7,751 nucleotides of DNA from JBMCLJ01 sp048615375 (lineage in GTDB: Bacteria; Patescibacteriota; Dojkabacteria; JAOAGR01). The stretch lies in the NCBI GenBank assembly GCA_048615375.1, contig JBMCLJ010000067.1, positions 1-7,751 on the forward strand, read 5' to 3'. How positions within the stretch are numbered: the first letter of the stretch is position 1; each line of letters starts with the position of its first letter. Both the position numbers and the translations under genes were made by a program. Positions 1 through 5,530 of this stretch are shown here, piece after piece. The notes beneath the pieces were generated by a model. That model saw only the letters and a list, made by a program, of their open reading frames with translations. It ran no database searches and was not told where the DNA came from.

Positions 1-114
1 GCCTTTTTTAGTTGAGGGAAGACATAGAGACTGGATATTCACTGAACAACCCTGAGAGCAATACATACGTTTTTACTCAGGGCGCATAATATTAACGTGC
101 ACTTCGACTACTAC

Positions 115-142
115 TTGTCATTTACCTATAAACATATAAAAT
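115..142 (+). promoter_or_regulatory. Putative sigma70-type promoter of the TOMM operon
   Basis: TTGTCA (115-120, 5 of 6 to the -35 consensus) and TAAAAT (137-142, 5 of 6 to the -10 consensus) are separated by 16 bases. The expected transcription start is about base 149, only a few bases before the ATG at 153. The transcript would therefore be leaderless or nearly so, and no Shine-Dalgarno sequence is visible. Inferred from consensus matching only. Confidence 0.5.
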
Positions 143-152
143 TAGCTTTATT

Positions 153-965
153 ATGATGTCTCGACTCCGACTCAACCCCTCCTGGAATATCATCTTCGAA
201 AACAATCAGCTTATACTCACCGCTGGGGGAGATGAGATGTATCTCGTTGATGAACTGGATGAAAGCCATGCAAAAAAATTTTATGAAGCAGTCAAATCAG
301 GTAATAGCAAAGTACTCACTGAAAATAAGCAGCTCAACTCCTTCACCGACAAGTTGCGTGCCTCGGGTATAATTCTGGATAATTCTACAGTCCAGCCTTC
401 GACCGGAGTATCCTACAATATTACCTGGTACGGAAATCAAGTTGAAGAAATTGAAAAGCATTTAGAAAAACTACTTGATCCCGTTCGGATAAATCGTACA
501 GCAACTCCAAAAAAAGAATCGCATGTACACATTCTCATTCGTTCTAATGCTACGCTACGCGAAGTACTTGAAACCTACAAAAATGAAGGTACACAACTTT
601 ATATCGACCTTGCTTACCGTAATCACATTTCCATAGGCCCCTTCGTTAGTAGAGGAGAGACAGCTTGCGCATCATGCTTTATCGGCAGAGTAAACAGGAA
701 CTGGGGGGACCCACAACCTCCCGTTGAGCCGGAAGCTCAAAAAGATATCACATTTATAGCTTCTTTGATCGCGAAGTATCTGGACGAATATAGACGTGAT
801 GGCACCATAAACAGGCTTATTGGACATGCTATGCAGATGAACACTGCTTCTTTTGAAACTCAGTACGACCGGGTTTTGCGCCTGCCCTGGTGCCCGCACT
901 GCTTTCCGGATCATGAATATACGTACGGAACTGGATCATTTGAACTACCATGGTTAAACTCATAA
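153..965 (+). CDS. TOMM leader-peptide-binding / cyclodehydratase partner protein (SagC-like C protein, E1-like)
   Basis: This is the predicted C protein of an azole-forming RiPP cluster. In that family the protein binds the precursor leader and presents the core to the YcaO cyclodehydratase in the cytosol. Residues 1 to about 80 fit the N-terminal RiPP recognition element in size and strand/helix pattern. The rest matches the E1/ThiF-related half, with the typical HISIGPFVSRGETACASC stretch (158-175). Cysteine pairs C172/C175 (CASC) and C247/C250 (CPHC) would make the structural zinc site. At 270 residues it is shorter than SagC (about 350), so some E1-like elements are reduced. The start is ATG 153, with ATG 156 equally possible. 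Its stop overlaps the precursor start by 16 bases, so the two genes are probably translationally coupled. The family call rests on the motif, the zinc cysteines and the neighbouring YcaO and dehydrogenase genes. Confidence 0.85.
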   Translation: MMSRLRLNPSWNIIFENNQLILTAGGDEMYLVDELDESHAKKFYEAVKSGNSKVLTENKQLNSFTDKLRASGIILDNSTVQPSTGVSYNITWYGNQVEEIEKHLEKLLDPVRINRTATPKKESHVHILIRSNATLREVLETYKNEGTQLYIDLAYRNHISIGPFVSRGETACASCFIGRVNRNWGDPQPPVEPEAQKDITFIASLIAKYLDEYRRDGTINRLIGHAMQMNTASFETQYDRVLRLPWCPHCFPDHEYTYGTGSFELPWLNS

Positions 966-1546
966 CACAATTCGATACGCATACAACACGGGCAAGCCTC
1001 GCCACACCAACATGTGGTCCCTGCTGTTGTTGTTGCTGTTGCTGCATAGTCACCACCCTTACGACCGGTGCACTTACCGCAAGAAACATTCATGTAACGA
1101 TTAAAAAAAACCAGTTTAAGCCTGAGAATGTCGAGGAGTACTTCCTGGAGCAGCCACTGCAGGAGCAAAACGAAAATAAAACATATCCTGAGAATACGAA
1201 CAGTCAAAAGAGCAAGATCAAATTCGGTTCAGTCGCGCATGTATTACTTATCATATTCGGATTTTTTCTTCCTTTTAGTGTAATCCTGGTTCCTTTTATC
1301 GGTACATTTGTTACTGAAAACGTTATTTCAAGTTTTGACCATCCTCTTAGAGGAAATGTAATAAATTATGCGCCTCTTTTGTTTGTGATCATAGGTTATA
1401 TTACGTACATAGCATTGCTTGGCATTCTTCGAGAGATAAAAGTGATCTCAATAAAGTACCTGCTTTTAGCGTCTCTCGCATATCCAGTTGTGTTTATTAT
1501 GGAATTCTTCGCCTGGCCTTTCATATTATTTACTTTTTTTGGCTAG
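950..1546 (+). CDS. Polycysteine TOMM (streptolysin S-like) precursor fused to a C-terminal membrane domain
   Basis: This 198-residue protein starts with a short leader (1-21, MVKLITQF...), then CGP and eight consecutive cysteines (C25-C32), then a Thr/Gly-rich tail (about 33-46). The layout is that of SagA, the streptolysin S precursor, whose leader starts MLKFTSNI; L4 and F8 here sit where SagA has its F-x-x-x-I motif. Residues about 47-91 are a polar, acidic linker. Residues 94-122, 140-160 and 168-196 are strongly hydrophobic and predict three or four membrane helices. No CPBP/CAAX protease motif is present, so the domain is not a fused SagE. The frame has no ATG, GTG or TTG between codon 1 and codon 144, so the membrane part has no separate start. 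The gene overlaps the C-protein gene by 16 bases and lies just before the YcaO gene. The precursor role is inferred from composition and context; the role of the membrane domain (anchor, export aid, self-protection) is unknown. Confidence 0.8.
   Translation: MVKLITQFDTHTTRASLATPTCGPCCCCCCCCIVTTLTTGALTARNIHVTIKKNQFKPENVEEYFLEQPLQEQNENKTYPENTNSQKSKIKFGSVAHVLLIIFGFFLPFSVILVPFIGTFVTENVISSFDHPLRGNVINYAPLLFVIIGYITYIALLGILREIKVISIKYLLLASLAYPVVFIMEFFAWPFILFTFFG
1013..1087 (+). other. Predicted TOMM core peptide region
   Basis: This covers codons 22-46 of the precursor: Cys-Gly-Pro, eight Cys, then Ile-Val and five threonines among Leu, Gly and Ala. The Cys run itself is bases 1022-1045, built from mixed TGC and TGT codons. 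Cys and possibly Thr are the usual substrates for conversion to thiazoles and methyloxazoles. The leader/core border is a guess by analogy with SagA, where the core begins just before the Cys run. Confidence 0.6.
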
Positions 1547-1563
1547 GATGATGTCTGAGCGTT

Positions 1564-2889
1564 ATGATGCATGTTTTTTCACAAAAATATTCAAGCATGA
1601 GCAGTTTATCTCACGCTCAGCTACTTTCTGCCACAGGATACCGTTGTGGTGTTACCCTGCCACCTCAGGAGGTAGAGATAACGTTCTCGGATATGGAAGG
1701 TTACCATAACTTTTCTGTACCTGAAGACTCAGTACAACCATGGAAAACCGCGAGCGGAAGCATGCACCGGGACGCCCAGGTCGCGAAAGTAGCTTCAGTC
1801 TGCGAATCTCTAGAACGATACGCTGCCGCGATGAGTCCTTTTCCACTTTCAAAAGCTCACGAAATAAATGAGAAAATCTATACATACGAAGATTGCTCCT
1901 TGTTCAGTGAAGATCAATATCGAGACGCAAACTTCGAGTGGAGGAAACCTGACTATAACGAAGCCCACTTTACTACCATGTTCTCATGTCTTGATAATTC
2001 CCCTGCCTGGTTTCCTCACGAACTCGTTGGCTTAGGTCCGCGAATCGGGCAACCATTTATCCCATCAACCTCTACCGGGCTGGCAGCGCATACAGAGCCA
2101 TTCAACGCAATGCTGAACGCGACTCTTGAAGTGCTTGAGCGGGACGCACTCTCCACAACGTGGCTTAACAGCCTGGGTGGAAGAGAGATAGAATTATCAT
2201 CAAAATACCTCACACAAGTAGCTGCAAAACAAGGTAAAGTATACTGTTTCGACATTACTCAAGCATGGAATCCATGCCCGGTAATAATTGTATGCGGTCA
2301 CCTTCCATTACGTGGTCTAAAACGTTACTCCATGGGAGTTGCGTGCAGGGCAACGCATGAAGAAGCTATAGAAAAAGCATTTACAGAATGGCTGCAGGGA
2401 ACTGTTTTCGCTGGATTTTACTTCGTTCACCATCCGGAACTTCAATTTCACGCTGCCAGTGATGTACGAGACTTCGATGAGCACGCGGTATACTACACCA
2501 TATACCCTGAGAAATGGGATGAGATCCCGCTGATACAATACCGCAGTAAACATGAGCTAAACGGTTATATGATGCAGAACACCCGGACGAAATATAGTGT
2601 CCACAAAAAGAGAGAAAAGTATCACAACAGGACAGACGTTATTACCCCGGTTCTCAAAGAGTTACGAGCACATGGCATTGAACTGTATTATCGACATCTT
2701 TATCTTCCTGACCTTGAAGAAGTCGGACTAACGGCTGTTCGTGTATTTTCTCCACAGCTTTCTTTAATCCACGGAGATGAGCGGGCACCATTCCTTGGTG
2801 GTAGAACACATGATGTTGCGTGGAGATACCCTGATCTGGAACATCAAAAAGTAATATTTCCAAACCCCTATCCGCATCCTTTAGGTTAA
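1564..2889 (+). CDS. YcaO-domain azoline-forming cyclodehydratase (SagD-like D protein)
   Basis: YcaO enzymes use ATP to activate the peptide backbone and cyclise Cys, Ser or Thr to azolines on a RiPP precursor. The three nucleotide/Mg-binding regions are visible: a first segment ending in CESLERY (80-86), then STSTGLAAH with its following LEVLERDA helix (168-195), and ACRATHEEAIEKAFTEWLQG (260-279). The C-terminus FPNPYPHPLG (432-441) has the PxPxP tail typical of azole-forming YcaO proteins as opposed to other YcaO types. The length of 441 residues is normal for a discrete D protein. The start is uncertain: ATG 1564, ATG 1567 or ATG 1597 (MSSLSHAQ) are possible, and only a weak AGGA lies at 1545-1548. 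The gene begins 17 bases after the precursor stop and is probably co-transcribed with it. It should work with the C protein encoded at 153-965. Confidence 0.93.
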   Translation: MMHVFSQKYSSMSSLSHAQLLSATGYRCGVTLPPQEVEITFSDMEGYHNFSVPEDSVQPWKTASGSMHRDAQVAKVASVCESLERYAAAMSPFPLSKAHEINEKIYTYEDCSLFSEDQYRDANFEWRKPDYNEAHFTTMFSCLDNSPAWFPHELVGLGPRIGQPFIPSTSTGLAAHTEPFNAMLNATLEVLERDALSTTWLNSLGGREIELSSKYLTQVAAKQGKVYCFDITQAWNPCPVIIVCGHLPLRGLKRYSMGVACRATHEEAIEKAFTEWLQGTVFAGFYFVHHPELQFHAASDVRDFDEHAVYYTIYPEKWDEIPLIQYRSKHELNGYMMQNTRTKYSVHKKREKYHNRTDVITPVLKELRAHGIELYYRHLYLPDLEEVGLTAVRVFSPQLSLIHGDERAPFLGGRTHDVAWRYPDLEHQKVIFPNPYPHPLG

Positions 2890-2900
2890 AATATGTAATT

Positions 2901-3623
2901 ATGGACACGCTTGCATTCAATCTATTCTGGGAAAATTCAAAGCTTAACAGAAGTAATTTTCCCCAATTTCTGGCAAATATCGAACGTGATGATCAAAAAC
3001 TTCACCACTATCCACAATTACTCTATCCAGGCAAGGATATAAAACTTATAGAACCCCAGGATCCATTAGCGAATATTCAGAATCAACGCCGTTCCAACAG
3101 GCTGTTTAGCCACAAACCCCTGGAAGAATCAGAAATTGGTTCTCTGCTCTACGCTTCAACTAGTACCACTGCAGATCTGTCACTCGTCCCTTCCGCGGGG
3201 GGCAAGTATCCGGTAGAACTTTTTACTTTGCATTTTAATACGCAAGGAGAGAACAATAACTCAATTTGCTATTACAACCGTGACTCGCACGCGTTAACAG
3301 AAGTAAAGGATTGTCCTCACTGGAATAAAATCAGCCCTGGTATGGGAATAAAACTTGAGCACGCTCCATCGCTATGTATTGTGTTAGTTGGTTTTCCTTC
3401 GAGGACGACAAGTAAATATGGTGAACGAGGAGGGCGATTTTTGCTCATTGAAGCTGGTCATATTGCTCAGAATATCTCGTTAAGAGCAGCAGATTCTGGT
3501 TTACATGGAGTTGAGTGTGGCGGATTATTTGACGATGCTTTCAAAAAACTTCTTGGTTTAGAAAAAACCGAAGCCGTAATACTTTTAGGTTACGCGTGCG
3601 GTCACGGTCAAAAGCAACTATAA
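2901..3623 (+). CDS. SagB-type FMN-dependent azoline dehydrogenase (B protein)
   Basis: This nitroreductase-fold enzyme would oxidise azolines made by the YcaO enzyme to aromatic thiazoles or oxazoles, using FMN in the cytosol. Motifs seen are RRSNR (63-67), the usual FMN phosphate-binding arginines; PSAGGKYP (97-104), diagnostic for the SagB family; and Y-G-x-R-G-x-R-F-L-x-x-E-A-G-H-x-A-Q-N (173-191). A GGLFDD stretch (207-212) and a closing LLGYACG (228-234) also fit. At 240 residues it is shorter than SagB (about 316), mostly at the N-terminus. It starts 11 bases after the YcaO stop. A -10-like TAAAAT (2887-2892) precedes the ATG but has no convincing -35. Its presence implies that the final product carries azoles and not only azolines. 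Confidence 0.92.
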   Translation: MDTLAFNLFWENSKLNRSNFPQFLANIERDDQKLHHYPQLLYPGKDIKLIEPQDPLANIQNQRRSNRLFSHKPLEESEIGSLLYASTSTTADLSLVPSAGGKYPVELFTLHFNTQGENNNSICYYNRDSHALTEVKDCPHWNKISPGMGIKLEHAPSLCIVLVGFPSRTTSKYGERGGRFLLIEAGHIAQNISLRAADSGLHGVECGGLFDDAFKKLLGLEKTEAVILLGYACGHGQKQL

Positions 3624-3624
3624 T
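3619..3624 (+). promoter_or_regulatory. Consensus -10 box before fmt
   Basis: A perfect TATAAT overlaps the stop codon of the dehydrogenase gene and would place the transcription start about on the A of the fmt ATG at 3631. No matching -35 is seen 15-19 bases upstream, so it may be a weak internal promoter or chance. Confidence 0.35.
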
Positions 3625-3630
3625 CTTGGT

Positions 3631-4602
3631 ATGAAAATAGCATTTTATGGATCATCGCCATTCAGCCTGGAAATACTCAAAACGCTTTATGACAACCACA
3701 AAGAACAATCTCTCGAGTTAGCGTATGTCGTTACACAACCAGCAAAGCCGGTTGGCAGGAAAAAAGTAATAACCCCAAACCCAGTCGAGGTGTTCTGTCA
3801 GGAGCATTCGATCATCTGCTGTACGCCCCATAAACTTAAAGAACTCTTCACACCGGAAGAACTTGCAAATCCACATTCACAGCTTCGAACGGATATGGCA
3901 ATAGTTGCCGCGTACGGAAAAATCCTTCCTGGAAAAGTTCTTGACACTGCCAAACACGGCTTTATCAATTTTCACGGTTCAATCCTGCCAAACTATCGTG
4001 GCGCGACACCAGTCCAGACAACCATCCTCAATCAAGATCCCACAGCGGGTATAACGATTATTAAAATGGATGAGGGCATGGACACGGGGGATATAATTCT
4101 GACAAAAGAGATACCAATTCCCGCGAACAGTACCTCAGGGGAACTGATGCAGGAGCTGGCTCTCCTATCGGCTCAATTACTACGTGACGAGTTCACTACA
4201 ATCATGCAACCGGAAAACTGGAAACTTCAGCCTCAGAACCATGAATCTGCTACTTACACTGATCTGTCACTGTGGAAGGATAAAAAGAATTTCGAAATAC
4301 ACTACCTTGAAGGACTTGGAGAAGCACATGGAAAAATAATGGCAGCAAATCCTGATCCAAAAGCGTGTGTCACAATCAAGAGTGGCTGTAAAACATCGAA
4401 GTATAACCTAATACGTTCCCGGCGTACTGATACTTCCAATGACGAACTACACCTGAGTAACCAGATCTCACTCCACTCAAGTTCAGACAAAAGACACCTT
4501 TATCTGGAGCTTTCAGAGGGTTTTTTAGAAATACTGGAAATACAACCCGAAGGCAAGCAGATTATGGACGCGAAAAGCTTTATAAATGGCTATGTCAGGT
4601 AG
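3631..4602 (+). CDS. fmt: Methionyl-tRNA formyltransferase
   Basis: Fmt transfers a formyl group from 10-formyltetrahydrofolate to initiator Met-tRNA. The N-terminal formyltransferase domain (about 1-190) opens with MKIAFYGSSPFS and carries the hallmark NFHGSILPNYRGATP (113-127) and MDEGMDTGDI (146-155). N113, H115 and D151 correspond to the catalytic Asn-His-Asp triad. A C-terminal OB-like domain (about 205-323) is present, with the family ending GKQIMDAKSFINGY. The length of 323 residues is normal. The gene starts 7 bases after the dehydrogenase stop on the same strand, so it can be read from the TOMM operon, although a -10 box of its own lies directly upstream. It is most likely the housekeeping gene at the edge of the cluster, not part of RiPP maturation. 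It converges with the gene at 4624-5358 across 21 bases. Confidence 0.95.
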   Translation: MKIAFYGSSPFSLEILKTLYDNHKEQSLELAYVVTQPAKPVGRKKVITPNPVEVFCQEHSIICCTPHKLKELFTPEELANPHSQLRTDMAIVAAYGKILPGKVLDTAKHGFINFHGSILPNYRGATPVQTTILNQDPTAGITIIKMDEGMDTGDIILTKEIPIPANSTSGELMQELALLSAQLLRDEFTTIMQPENWKLQPQNHESATYTDLSLWKDKKNFEIHYLEGLGEAHGKIMAANPDPKACVTIKSGCKTSKYNLIRSRRTDTSNDELHLSNQISLHSSSDKRHLYLELSEGFLEILEIQPEGKQIMDAKSFINGYVR

Positions 4603-4623
4603 TTGAGAAAATAATGTGTTTTG

Positions 4624-5358
4624 CTATTTTTCAATACCAAGAACTCCTTCTACCCGTTCCAGTTGCTCAGGCGTATTAATACCCAGTATTTCATCAGGGT
4701 TTGATACTTTTACTGCTGCAACAGTCTTACCTTGTGTGACAAAAACCTGGATAACATCAGTAAGGTAGTATTCCCCCTGAGCATTATCATTGGAAATATG
4801 CTTTAAAGCTTCAAATAAATCCTGTTTGTTAAAAATGTAGATGCCTGAATTAACCTCCTGCACATGTTTTTCCTCCCCGGTAGCATCACCCTCTTCTACT
4901 ATTTTTTGCACGAAGCCACGGTCATCTCTCATGATTCGTCCATACCCGTATGGATCCTGCAACTCCGCGGTTAAAATCGTCGCGACTGCCCGCTTCCCGC
5001 GATGCATATCACGAAGACTGGTAATAGTATCAGTCGAGAGTAACGGAACATCCCCGTAACACACCAGAACCTCACCATCAAAATCACTCAGCGCTTCTTC
5101 CGTAACCATAACCGCGTGACCGGTACCTGATTGAGGTTCCTGTACCACGTAGTCTACCTTGAACCGCCTGGTTCTTTCTATAACCAGTTCTTTTTTAAAA
5201 CCAACGACCAATACCGTTTTTTGTGCCTGAAGTTTCTGTGCGAGAGTGAGCGTGTAATCTATCATGGTAATACCCTGAACATTGTGGAGGATTTTAGGGA
5301 TATCAGAATTCATTCTTGTCCCTTTTCCCGCGGCGAGTATAATTATTGCAAGACTCAT
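4624..5358 (-). CDS. glmU: UDP-N-acetylglucosamine pyrophosphorylase, GlmU N-terminal-type domain only
   Basis: This enzyme joins UTP and GlcNAc-1-phosphate to give UDP-GlcNAc for cell-wall synthesis. Motifs, numbered from the ATG at 5358, are LAAGKGTRM (8-16) with K22 in SDIPKILH; QEPQSGTGHA (73-82); YGDVPLL (101-107, metal-binding D103); GYGRI (138-142); EVNSGIYIFN (168-177); and NAQGEYYLTD (192-201). GINTPEQL (226-233) closes the nucleotidyltransferase fold. The protein stops at 244 residues, where bifunctional GlmU would go on into the left-handed beta-helix acetyltransferase domain of about 220 residues. GlcNAc-1-phosphate would then have to be supplied by a separate acetyltransferase. 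I chose ATG 5358 because MSLAIIILAAGKG is the usual beginning. An upstream GTG at 5382 would add eight unconserved residues and overlap the putative -10 box. A related sugar nucleotidyltransferase cannot be excluded, but the QSGTGHA motif favours GlmU. Confidence 0.88.
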   Translation of the reverse strand: MSLAIIILAAGKGTRMNSDIPKILHNVQGITMIDYTLTLAQKLQAQKTVLVVGFKKELVIERTRRFKVDYVVQEPQSGTGHAVMVTEEALSDFDGEVLVCYGDVPLLSTDTITSLRDMHRGKRAVATILTAELQDPYGYGRIMRDDRGFVQKIVEEGDATGEEKHVQEVNSGIYIFNKQDLFEALKHISNDNAQGEYYLTDVIQVFVTQGKTVAAVKVSNPDEILGINTPEQLERVEGVLGIEK

Positions 5359-5367
5359 AACGCAATC

Positions 5368-5396
5368 AGTATATAGCATCACCCAGCATTTGAAAA
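5368..5396 (-). promoter_or_regulatory. Putative promoter of the GlmU-type uridylyltransferase gene
   Basis: On the - strand, TTTTCA (5396-5391, 4 of 6 to -35) and TATACT (5373-5368, 5 of 6 to -10) are 17 bases apart. The predicted start of transcription is about 5361, three bases before ATG 5358, so the mRNA would again be nearly leaderless. This placement also argues against translation from GTG 5382. Confidence 0.45.
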
Positions 5397-5495
5397 TATG
5401 AAGCAGAATTTCCCTGGCTCAATATACTATACTCCTTCCTGCTTATGTGGTGGCACATGAGCACACAGGCAAGTTGCACTATTCAACCCGGCGCA

Positions 5496-5524
5496 TTGGA
5501 AAAAACTCATATTTAGTTTAAAAT
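5496..5524 (+). promoter_or_regulatory. Putative promoter of the 7TM / ATP-grasp operon
   Basis: TTGGAA (5496-5501, 4 of 6) and TAAAAT (5519-5524, 5 of 6) are separated by exactly 17 bases. The expected +1 falls on or within a base of the ATG at 5531, and no Shine-Dalgarno sequence is present. This is the clearest leaderless arrangement in the window. The divergent region (5359-5530, 172 bases) holds this promoter and that of the opposing gene; no other gene was seen in it. Confidence 0.5.
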
Positions 5525-5530
5525 CTCGAG

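Noticed and set aside
2..55. An open + strand frame of 17 residues from the left edge ending in TGA, possibly an upstream gene end
   Set aside because: It is too short to separate from chance, and the other gene ends in the window do not use TGA.
829..1089. A - strand ORF with a polyglutamine run opposite the precursor
   Set aside because: It is the reverse-complement shadow of the TGY cysteine tract, and it overlaps the C-protein and precursor genes, both of which have strong support.
1022..1090. Programmed frameshift at the cysteine tract to release a short precursor
   Set aside because: There is no homopolymer or classic slippery heptamer; the tract is a mixed triplet repeat and the main frame is open through to 1546.
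1226..1543. The precursor's membrane domain as a fused CPBP/CAAX protease (SagE-like)
   Set aside because: The EExxR and following His motifs of that family are absent and the domain is too short.
1488..1709. A 73-codon + strand ORF overlapping the precursor end and YcaO start
   Set aside because: It lies out of frame with both supported genes and shows no recognisable motif; it is a shadow frame.
4603..4634. An imperfect AT-rich hairpin between the convergent fmt and glmU-type genes, as a possible bidirectional terminator
   Set aside because: The stem is weak (mostly A-T pairs with a wobble and a bulge), and the T-rich stretch is within the stem, not after it.
5423..5433. TATACTATACT as additional -10 boxes in the divergent region
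   Set aside because: Neither strand shows a fitting -35 at 16-18 bases, and better-placed promoters exist for both neighbouring genes.
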